Shown here piece after piece: positions 36,201-48,200 of a DNA stretch of 64,000 nt (positions within the stretch are counted from its first letter, which is position 1; the number at the start of each line of letters is the position of its first letter). The DNA is from Heliocidaris erythrogramma. Taxonomy: Eukaryota; Echinodermata; Echinoidea; Camarodonta; Echinometridae. Below the pieces are notes generated by a model. The model made no database searches, was not told where the DNA came from, and saw only the letters and a program-made list of their open reading frames with translations. Both the position numbers and the translations under genes were made by a program. The DNA is taken from positions 55,766,643 to 55,830,642 of the forward strand of contig CM046853.1 in assembly GCA_025617745.1 (NCBI GenBank), given 5' to 3'.

Positions 36201-39200
36201 TCGATTGGGAGTTCTCATCACATAATGTACATGATTTATACTTATACTGATTTATACATCGAGAAAATAAGAGCATACATGTACTGTACCTTTCATGTAC
36301 CCAGTATATTACTTCACACTCCTGTTACAAGTTGGACAATAAAGAATAAAACCAGACACGTGCAGTGATTAATTTCAATGTATTACATTCTCCCTTACAT
36401 CCCTTTAGTCATGTGCAAACATGACTAATACATGACATTTTGTTCTTCACATGAGAGCACGAGAGACTTTTATTTTCATCGACTTGAGCGACTATTTGAC
36501 ACATGCAACGTCGACTTAAGCGAGGTTGACTCTAGTGTGTGCAGAAATTTTCTGCTCTTTCTACTCATGCATCTGGTATATTTTTAGAGCTCTGAATCAA
36601 AAGTTATTGAGCCAAACCACAAAATGTCAATTTTCTTGAAAGGGGTATACACATATGCACTGTCATGAGAGGATCTGGTTGAAACTATTGAACTCAAGGT
36701 GACATGAATAGCACAATATCTTGTAGGGACAAAGCCCAAAATATAATGATAAAAAATTTTATCGCTTAGGGTGTCTTGGTTCCATTGGATACTCAAATGT
36801 TAGGCAGGATATACTTCAAAAGTAACCAGAGGTTCTAGACCTAGTTTTCAATCCAATAAGGAAGAACATCTTTACTAGCTCAGCTGAACTGATCACAAAC
36901 TGTCACCAAGTTATATACACAATGCTGCACATTCATTAGCTTGTGTAATACCAAAGACCAAGTGTAAAAGTGAATATGTGAATCCTATTTTGCTGTTTTC
37001 ACTTAAATGAACAATTGTGCTTCATTTACATAACAGCTTGTGTCGATACAACTGAGATAGAATAAACATGTTTTTATTGTTGACTTGTTGAGTTGAATTG
37101 TAAATAGATAACATTTCTCTAATACATCACAAGTTTGAAATATATTATTTTGGTGCTGGTTTGGGGGAAAATAAACTGCCTCCATTTATCAATAAGATAT
37201 TTGGTTGCATTGTCTCTTATTCAGGAAACTCACAAACAACTTGAGGAACTACAAGCTGAGCTAGACCTGATCAAGCTTGAGTCAACAGATCCAAACAAAA
37301 AGGGAAATTCTCTCTTTGCAGAGGTAAGTTTTAATCTGTGATTATAATCACAGCAAAGCAATTTTTTTAATGCGTGTGATTGTTCATATCTTAAAAAATG
37401 TTTTTTTACATTTACTGAGTACCGGTATACAAGATACATTACTTGCCTTTCCTTGTTTGCCTCTGGTGCCCAGTTCATGTAATTTAGTCTAAATGGAATA
37501 TTTGATTATTTGATAATACATCTGTACATGGGAATCTTCCAAATCTTTTACTCTTTAAAGTTGAACTTGTTTTTATACCACTGTTAATCTTAAAATCACC
37601 ATTGGTAAAATTGATACATTGCAGTAAATGGTACAATAAAGAAAAGTGATGAAGCCCAATGATCCTGATATCTTTAATTTCATTTTCAATGATTTTGAAA
37701 GACATCACACTAGAAAATTGTAGAAGAGGTATTTAGGCTTTGATATCTACTATGATTGGCAGATATTAACAAGGAATTTGTCATTGGAATTTCAATGTAA
37801 ATTACATGAGTGAAATTCACAATGTGATTGACAGGTGTGCTGGTGTAATTAACAAGTTTGTTGATTTGGAATGTGTGATGGAGGATTTACAGTGTTGATG
37901 TCATGAAGGTATTTCCTGTAATGTACATGTACATCTTCTCCAGTCATTACTCTTCCACAGAAAGCAGTTCATGTTAACTAAAGTTCATCCAATTTGGATA
38001 CAGATTTGAAAATGAGGATGCTGAAGGTCATTGAGGTCAATAAATTTGTATGAAAACCTTTAGGACTGCCAAGTCTTCCTGATTTCGCAGGAGACTCACA
38101 GAAATTGGACACTTGTTAACCAGTTTAAATGCATCCTATTGAACAATCTTCCTGATTATGGAAAGTTTATTGCCATTAGTTTGTATGCATTTAATAGACA
38201 TCTCCCTGATTTCTAATAAAATTGCCCTAAATCTCCCTGATTGTTGGAATTTCAATGTTGGCAGCTCAGTTTAAAGGAGAATTAACCCCTAGCGGGCCGT
38301 GGGCGGTTATATCCGCCCGGGAGTTATCCTTACTGCTGGCCGTGGGCAGCATCTGCCGCCCGCCAAGTATCATCACATTTAACATCAAATGTCAAATTAT
38401 TGCCAAAATATTGTAGTTTTCTAAATACATGAAAAGCATCATTGTTTTATAAAGTCAGTTTTATATGGGGTTACATTCGAATTTAGTGCGAAAACAGGAT
38501 TTCTTGGTAAAGTCAGATCACGGAGGCATAATGTACTATGATAACTTTCCTGAGCTCGTGCGCGCGGAAAAAATATCCCAGAATGCATTACACTTTGCTG
38601 GGCCCAGCAAAGGTCCTTTACGTGCGCTGTATATTTACCGCTTCCATTCGCTAGCGCTATCGAACGTTGCATCGTGCACCAGGGAAAACAGAAATGCTAA
38701 ATGAAGCAGACGTCAGATTATACAGCCAGCCTTCTACTTTGCGCTAATTGATATCGAATTTGAATGCTCCAACCATGACCAGAAAACAGCCGCGAAAGGT
38801 AGGCCTATATGACGGAGACTACAACTATACCATGATCTCCATGTTGCCGACAATGTCAGCGAAAATGGAAACGTTGACGTGGAACCTACATGTATGGACA
38901 TAAGTTCCGAGTCGGAGACCAAATCAGGCGACAATGATTGGGAAGAGAGTGACATCCCTCAGGCTCAGCCTGCTCCAGCCCGGGTCCCTGCCCCTTTTGC
39001 AAGCGATGTCATATCTTATATACCCCCCCCCCCCCCCCTTTCAAAATAAAAAAAATGAAACTTTTCTTTACAAACCCAACATTATATGTTGACAAACTGA
39101 TATTAGAATGAAAGGGGGAAAACCCTGTGTAATAAGTGAAATATATGTATATTTTATTTCTACTCTCCCAAAACATTTATAACTTGGAATGTACATTATA

Positions 39201-42200
39201 ATCCCACTCTCCTACTTGTATTTAAGCTGTGATCACAATGTAGTAAATACATAAAGAAGGTATCCTGGGCTTATAATACAAAAACTACATCCTGTAGGCA
39301 TTTCTATGACAGGAAATGGAACAAAGGAGCATTATGTAATAGGACAAAGAGGCAGGGTTCTGCAAAGACTTTTTGTCAAAGAAAAGACAAGTTCAGGTTG
39401 AGACACTATGTATAGAAAGCTCTCAGCTGAGGTTATCTCCCTGTAATACCTCCCTGAATGGTTATCAATTTCAATGGACTGTAAAACTGTACAATAGGTA
39501 TATTTTGTAGGGATACATGATATCATCCTAATTATTTATTCTTTTATTTTTTGTAATGCTAGCCCCTCCATACATTTCTGACAGAACCCCTATTTTTCAC
39601 TTGGATTGGTCCATTGAACTTGCTAATGCAACACCCCTATATTTCCTGAATGGAACTTTCCTATTATACATGCTCTGAAATGGGTCAATAGGGTTTACAT
39701 GTATGAACAGAGATGAAAAGAGAGTTTTGACCAAAAAAGTAAGATTTTTAAATCATTTAGTTTGTGAATTTAGGGGTGGAAAAATGAATTACTTTTAATG
39801 TTTTCATTGAAAGGATATATTAGAGAATATATTTTGTGTAGAAATTAATTGTGTAGGATGAATAGAAGGTATGATAAAATGGTGATAAACATGCATAAAG
39901 GTTAAAGTCTGACTTTGCCTTTTTTGGTTGGCCAGACAAAGGGGGAATGTACAGAATGGGTGGCATGGTAGGGGTTAACACTAGAATATATATGTACTTA
40001 TGTTCAAAGGTGTAATATATTCTTAATCATTGACTTGTAACAATTTGGAAATAAAATATCAGAAAGGGTTTAAATCAAGACATTCTAGCTCACGGTAGCA
40101 TCTGCTAACACTTTACATGGGGGCTGCCATTTTCTTGATGATATGGAGTTGTACATGAACCACTGGAAACTGTTCCGGTCAGGAAGATATTTTTAATCCT
40201 CGAGCTAAATTGCATCTCTTCATTATAAAAAATCCCCATATATGATGGAAAATACATAACAGGTGTACATACATATATTCTAAAATTTGAAATTTATAGA
40301 TTTCTTTTTAAATTCTCTGGTTTTGCTAAATAGAAATCAATTTCTTGGGCTTGCCTGGCAGAGCAGAACATAATTTATACAACATGCATTCTGACTTTTG
40401 AAGTCCATTATCTCAAAGCAGGTGAATGCATCCTTTGTCACTATTGACGCTCAGGAAAGTTATCATCCATAAATTTGAATTAATTCACTCTGTCGCGCGT
40501 ACGTCATAGTATCAAGAAAATAGATTTATATTTAGTAAAATCATAATTTCAAAGAGATATAAGACACATTTTCATTTTTAGAATATATATCTGTTAAAGG
40601 ACAATTAACCCCACATGATATTCTAGATGCGGTATTGTCTGCTACGTCTTTCCATGGAGGCTGCCATTTTGTGCATGACACGGATCATTAGGTACCATAT
40701 GCATTGATAATAGCCTACCTTTACAACAGATACGTCGCTTTGTTCTGATTTTATTACGATTGTTATTGGCCATGGGCCTAGATAATTGACGACCCATGAG
40801 TTCTAATAGCCATCCTGTAATGCAGATTCCTCGCTTTGTTTTGGTATTGTTACGATTGTCTCCGTCCTTGACGTCAATTCTCCGTCTCCACGTACAGAAA
40901 GTATATTTTTATGAACAAATTAAGACCTTTTAAAAAATATATAAAACTAAACTTACATTTCAGAATATGTGACTATATCTAATATATATTTGTCCTCTAA
41001 AAATCAATTACAAGTTAACGATGAAGGAAATATTACTTGGGATGAAAAATATTTTCGTGTACACATAAAGTAATGGCAGCCCCCTTATTATTGCTAGCAG
41101 ACAATAACTTGGCTGGAAAATAGTGATTTATATCTATATCCTGTGTTTTTACATGAAATTGCATGTATCAAATAAGAGGCATATACTACACCATTCAAAA
41201 TAAGCTAATTCATACGCTGAGGTTAATTTCCCTTTAAATATTTAAAATCTCAAATGGGATTTTTTATCAGGAAGAAAGACAGTTTTGCATTCGGATTAAA
41301 AATATCTTTATGCAAACATCAAGAAACTGGCAGCCCCCAGATATTGCTAGCAGACGATAAATTTTGCTGAGAAAATCTTGATTTATGCCCATCTCGTATA
41401 TTTTAATGCAAAACTATGTATGACAACAAGAAGAAATAGATTACATCTTTGAATATAAGCACATTTATATTTTGAGGTTAATTCCCCTCTAATTGCTGGT
41501 GGTGGAACCTGTGTCTATTCCTCAATCCTGTGGAATAGTTGAAAATTATATCATAAAACCTTTTTTTAGTACAATTATAGATTAATGAACTTACCCATGT
41601 ATTCAAGATTATGTTTGCATTAAGAGTGGCTGAAGAAAACAATTACAATCAGTTAAATAGCTAGAGGGAGAGGCTTGTGAATGTGTAGTTGCATTGATCT
41701 AGTTAAAATGTTGAAAGATACTAACAATTGCAAGCTGCTATGTAGTTTTTTTTTCCCTCCTCTTGTGGAATATTAAAGGCTAACGATCACAAAAGAATTT
41801 TGCTTTGTATGGTAGAGGCTCCATGTTGTTATACTATATTCAAAATATGGGCTTCAAATATTAATTATATAACGATATATAGCAATTTTATTTACACTTT
41901 CTCTAAGCGTAAAAGTGACTCGTGAGTAGACTACTTGACACACCCGTATACACGCACGTTAAGATAGTTCGGTTCCCCGTGGACATTTTCATGTTATCCT
42001 TTATTTCCTTCATACTCCTTAACTGTTGACTTTTAGAATGCCAGATAAAGTTCTTTGAGGTTGATGATTATACTTTCTAGCTGTACACAATTTATTTTTT
42101 TCAGGTGATTTGTACACTTTAAACTAATGGGAGGTAAAATATCATTCATGTGCCTGACCTGCACATACATGTGTGAAACAAAATTATAAAGCTAATGTGC

Positions 42201-45200
42201 AGGGATTTCTAAGAGCCTCTGCATGGTTGTTGCAAGGTGTACTCCAGGTAGACAGCAAATGACTGACAGCCTCAATTTGACTTTCCTTCCATATATTTAC
42301 ACCAGTAAATTCAATTCGAAATGACAGGCAGAATATAAACATATCTGATACATGTATCTTTTGAAACAAATGGAACAAACTGGGGACAAATTCAACATGC
42401 TTCATTTCAGTTTCCTTTTTGCTACCCGAACTAGGTATTCTCTTCAAAGGATGTTGTGTGTGTGTACTTTTTGTAGGTTGAAGATAGACGTCAGGCTATT
42501 GAGAAGAAGATGATCAGCCTTCAGATACGCCATGATGCTCTCCAAAAACAACTCAACCACAAGAAACAGCAGGTGCATGGTCTAAAGGTAAGCTGCCAAT
42601 TCATTTTGAAAGTCTGAGAAGACACAGAATATATTTTCAACATTCTTACAACATTCTTACAACAAGATCATTCTAAGGAGTATGTATTAACTGATCCATA
42701 TACATGTTTAGACAAAGAAAAGCTTGTCTCTTTTTCTTGAAATTGAATACTGGTTATTTAAATGTGAATTTAGATTTCATGGAGCAATTCTTAAGATCAA
42801 TATAAACACTGAAAAAAGGAGACATTGATTAAAAACGCTCGTATAATTTTTTTTCGGATACAAGTTTGTAAACTTGTTGGCACCATAGGGGTAAGTTCCT
42901 GCCAGGCAGTTTGATGATCTGCCAATAGGAAAAATAGCTTTTGAATATGCATTTCAAATCTTTCTCTCCTTATTTAATATTTTAATTTTAATTATGAAGA
43001 GCTGGGGAATAATTCTTATTTTAATTCCATTATGCAGAGGTGTCATGGTCTAGTGGATATGTCACCTGGCTGAGGATCACATGGTTCACAGTTTGTGTCC
43101 CAGCCATGGAGAGAATGAGTACCTGTTGCCAAAAGCCAATGTGACTTCCTTTGCCATTTCCATATATGCATGCATGTGAATGGTGCAAAATGGTAGGAAT
43201 ACTCCATAAGGAGTGGAGATGGTGCAAACTTGTGAAATCCAGTAATTAGGGGTAATTTTAATAACATTATAAAGTGCATTGAAGTATTCAGGTAATTGGG
43301 TATATACATTCAAAATATCTTATTATTTTACTTCATTTGTCATTGTCTTGCAGTACCAGATTGCTGGACTCCTGCAGATGGACAGAGGTAGAGTGGCAGC
43401 TGACCAGGTGGAAAGATTGGAACAGATGTTAAGCCAGAGTAGGGGTGAGGTTCAGACACTCACACAGAAGCTCCAAACTGTACAGAATCATCAGGTATGT
43501 TTACAGGAGAATTGGAGCAATGGGGTAACAACCATTTTTTTGGGGGGGGGGGGGGGCATTGCTTAATGATCGATGGATTGGAACAGTTGTTACGCCAGAG
43601 TAGGGAAGAGGTTCAGACTCTCACACAGAAGCTCCAAACTTTACAGCATCAATGGGTATGTTACAGTTGCATTCACAGGAGGTTGGGGAAGTTGGGGTAA
43701 CAACCATTTTCGGGGTGTTTGTTGCTAAATGGTAGATGGATTAGAACAAATGCTAAGCTAGAGTAGGGGTGGGGTCCAGACACTCACACAGCAGAAGCTC
43801 CAAGCTGTACAGAATCAACAGGTATGTTACAGTAGCATTCACAGGACAAGGGGGGGGGGACAGATGTTACGTCAGAGTGGTTGTGAGACTCAGACACTTG
43901 CACGAAAACTCCAAACTGTGCAGAATATGTTACCAATTTACAAGTTGGTTGATATGAGACAAGTTCACAATCATTTCATGGACCATGTGGCACATTAGCC
44001 TTGTGCTAAACAAGTTATCCAATAAAGTCTACTACTACTACTGAGGTAGACATGTATTTGAGTATGTTGCTCAAAAGGCCCATCTCTCAAATTTTGCTTG
44101 TTCTTCAATTTACAGATGCCTGAATTTTCAGCTACCCAGATTGAGGGGACTGGAGTAAACATGGATCTAGATGGTTTGAAGCGGTTCTACCAGAGTAAAC
44201 TGGAACAAGCCAAGTATGTAACCATCTATTGTAATACCAATAATAATAAAAGACCATTCTTGTATCATATCGCGTTATGATATCACATCCCTATGCGCTT
44301 CCAAAGGGTTTGGATATTATTACCCTGGCTTTAGCTCCGGTGGCCATAATCAGCGCATAGTGCATTTCAAGGAATACTCCTGCCAGGTACCCATTTAACA
44401 CCTGGGTGGAGAGTGGCAAACGTGGATTTATGTCTTGCCAAAAGACGCTAGTGCCGGGCTGAGATTCGAACCCTCAACTCTTGGATTGATAGTCAAGTGA
44501 ATGAACCATTATACCATGACACCTCACAAATCTCACAATCAATATTGTCCATTCACACTATGAGACCAGCTCCAAACCAACCAAAAATAAAAACCGACAA
44601 AACTTGGCCTGTTATTTACATTTAGTCTATCTGGTGTCGGTCGCATCAATGTGACTGAAGTAAGCATTTGTATTACACTATATATCTAGATTTTGAGGTG
44701 CATGAAAAGCAATTGTTAATTTGATTTTAGTAACCAAGTAGCCCTCAAGGCAATCGATGAAAGAATTTCCCTCTCACTCAATATATGAAAATTATATTAC
44801 ACATGTAATATTGGCTACTTGTATAGCTCTTATGTCCTAAACGTATAGGGTGCCTTAAGCACTCCAGTACTACCCTGGCTTTAGCTAGGCTACAATTGCG
44901 GTTCTCACAGCATTCAAGGAATTCCCAAGTACCCATTTGCTACCTTGGTGAAGAGTGAAAACTGTTGATGGATATCTTGTCAAAGCACATTTAGTGCTGA
45001 GACATCACATACACTTGTATATCAGGGGCGAGAGTGACCATTGTAGAATTGATCCTTTGCATAGTCATTGGATTGGACTGGGATTTGAACCCTGGACCTC
45101 ATCACTAAAAGCCAAGGGAAAGGATTATATTATTAAAGTGCCCTTACATAAGAAAACTCATTATTACATTCAGACTATCAGAAAACACCCCACCTGTGTA

Positions 45201-48200
45201 GGATAGTATTGATAATGTTAATAGTGTTTTCCTGGCTATATTGTGAAGAAACAAAATTTTAAGCCCACCGCACACTATACAATTGGCCTGCGATCCAATT
45301 TAAAAAGAAAATGTAATAGCATTTGGTATAAACATTTAAACACATAAAATGTTTTGATTGAGGTTTTGAATATTCATATAGATAGTAAAACAACAAATAC
45401 AGCCTATTGCGAGCTTTCTAGTCAGAGGAAAGTCCAAATCTGCTCCGAGTTGTAGTGACGTCAGAGAAGTCCTACGATTGACCATGATTTGAAATTGATC
45501 TGCCCCTTATTCCGGGTATAAGGCTGATAGCGCGCCACAGTCCTATGTTTAGTATTCATTGTTCAGAACCTAAATCAAGTAGATTCTACTTGTTAAAATG
45601 CCCATATTCAATGCTATTGCAATTTATTTCCAAAATTGGATTGCAGTCGATCGTATAGTGTGCTGTGGGCTTCACTGTCCATCTAGATCATCTGTCACAT
45701 AGCACTGCAAGGAACTCATCTTTTCTAGAAAATTTATTCCATACATCCTTTGCGGTCATTCTTCAAGAATGTTCATTATTAAAGTTTAATATCAAATCCC
45801 TTTACTACGTAGGAAAGAGAAAGAGAAGTTGGAGAGAGAACTTCGGTCAGAGAGGACGAAACGTATGTCTCTGGAGGATCAACTGATTGAGTGCCAGAGA
45901 ACACTCTACGGAGCTGAGAGAGAGGTACAGCGCATCAAGTCTGCCAATGTTATGATCACGCTCAAGATGGATGAACTCAAAGGCAAATTGGCCGAGAATG
46001 GTAATTACTGGGCTCTCAGTTCATCATTACATATACTAAATTTAACAAATATTCAGACGTATTTGTATGTTAAGCATTGTGCTTCAATTAGTATGTTGTA
46101 TGGTAAAGTACATGATAAAAAAAACAGACTTTGAAGACGCAATCCATCAGAGAGTGCAATGAATTAATGTGATATGTCCTATTTGTACAGTTGAAGATCT
46201 TTGTACATACATGTATCATTCTCTGTAAGAGATGCTGTGTAAGACTTTTTACAGTGGCCCCCAAAACACCCCAAAACCAAACTATGTGTCATATGATATC
46301 AACATTCTGAATGCCTTCTTTGTGTAGGCTAAAGTATAGACTAAAGACTTTATTAAACACATCAAACAATCAGAATTATTACTATGCTCTTATTTTTTTA
46401 AAGTCTTGTGAAGATGTTGAGTACAGTTTATATCAACTCTGATGAAGGGTTTCTGTGTGAGCAAAACTAGAAATATTTCTTTCCTAGTGTCTCTCGTATC
46501 AATTGCCGTCATGTTCATAACAACTTCAGAACATCTCAGATCCTTCAGGACATTCTGAAGACAAATTTCAATATTTGTTTGATAATTTCATACTTCTTTT
46601 TATATTGTTTTCAGGTATCATTGTAGACAAAGAGGTGAAAGGAGGTTACACTGAAAAGATTCCTATTCCTGAAAAATATAAGAAGAAAGGCAAAGAACCA
46701 GAGAAAACAGCTGCAGAGATTCCAGGTAATACTATCAACATCTTTCAAATTACTCCATATTATGGCTTATTAAAGAGGAAGTCCACCCTGATTATAAGTT
46801 GGTTTTAAAAGAAGCAGAAAAATTAAAGAAACGTGTCAGTGAAGTATTGAGCAAAATAAGATATGAAATAAGAAATTTATGAATTTTGAAGTTGCAATCA
46901 GTCAAACGTGAATCTCGGTCACTTCTTTTGGATGGTGACGTTAAAGGTCGGTCCCAGATGTAAATAATCATATCTGATTGATACACGTCTGTCAAAACTC
47001 AATTACACACACACGCACAAATTGGCGATTCCGTGACGTATCTTGCGAGCTTCCCTCCCATTTGCCCTGTGCCCCAAAAATCATTAATTTCCATTTTCTC
47101 TAAAGAAAATATTCAGTCATACATCCTTCGATATATAATCACAAATCTATCCCTTCATCAAAAACTAAAAAAATGAAAATGTATTAAATTTTCTGTACTG
47201 AGCAAATGGGAGAGGAGCTCGCAAGATACGTCACAGAGTTGCCAATTTGTGTTTGATTGATACAACTTCAAAAATGTATAACTTTCTAATTTTTAATCAG
47301 ATTTTGCTCAAACTTTCACTAAGCTGTTTCTCTCATATTTCTTCTTTTATTAAAATCAACTTAATACCGGGGTGGATTTCCCCTTTAAGGAAGATTAAAT
47401 CTTTTCTAGAAAGGTGGCTCGAGTGAAGGCAGCGAAATGAGAAGCAGTGGGTAAAATATAGACAGTTCATGGGAGGACTCCTTAATGTATGTTAACCATG
47501 ATATACCACAGCAGATGATACTTTCAGTGACAACTTATCACTTGTGTCCATTCTACATTGTTTACAATCCATATTTAGCCATTTCTAATTTTAAGGATTG
47601 TCTGGTAACTTACGTTTGAGATGGTATAACCTTGGTTTCAATCTATGAGTGAAACTTGACCCTGTAACTTCCACAAGCTTAGGGCTGAACATTTGAGCTG
47701 TAATTTCCACACTGTGGGAGCACTGTGCTATATTCTTGAAAGCTCTCATGCAAGAGGTCCTGGGTTTGATCCTAGTATGTTGCTTTACCCAAATTTGTCC
47801 CCCTCAACAAAGGTGTATTAAACAGGTGCTGGGGTAAAAATAACGAGGGGCCCTCACTCTGGAAGAGCAGGGTTACTACTGATGAGGCTGCTGTTAGATA
47901 ATAAAACCATATCGTCTGTTTGGAGCCAGAAGGGCGTTAACTCTGTACAAATAATGGGACTTAACGCCCTTCTGGCTCCAAACAGACGATATTATCATCA
48001 TTATGCTATAATCACCCTTTTCTACTGGAAAGGTATAACAGGATTTTATTGAACAGAAACCTCTGTTTTAACTTCCATAACAGGTTCTTCCTTAGGGCTA
48101 ACAGTAGATAAATGTCCACGATCAACAAGTGTATCAACAGCAGGAGCGAAGCAGGACTTGAGAGCGCCTCTTTCTGAGCAAGAACCCAACCTGTCTCCAG

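Larger units (their letters stand above)
37324..42476 (+). other. Spindly intron 5 (5.15 kb, transposon-rich)
   Basis: The longest intron of the gene. Holds a decayed piggyBac-like element (38286-39974), a TTAA foldback (40594-41237) and partial relatives of it on both sides (about 40080-40210 and 41270-41490, sharing CTGCTAAC/GGGGGCTGCCATTTT-type sequence). The stretch 41500-42470 shows nothing specific. Confidence 0.8.
43495..44115 (+). other. Spindly intron 7 with decaying exon 7 copies
   Basis: Tandem array of the exon 7 3' end plus the start of intron 7, with donors about 161 and 166 bp apart. A poly(G) run lies at 43541-43556 in the spacer. Acceptor TTCTTCAATTTACAG. Confidence 0.9.
44214..45812 (+). 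other. Spindly intron 8
   Basis: Holds two diverged SINE copies on the minus strand (44280-44530 and 44820-45125). The remainder, 45130-45812, is plain AT-rich sequence. Confidence 0.85.
46726..48083 (+). other. Spindly intron 10
   Basis: Contains a TTAA foldback (46770-47388), a probable SINE head around 47690-47790 (CTGGGTTTGATCCTAG as B box) and the perfect palindrome at 47909-47992. Confidence 0.85.
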
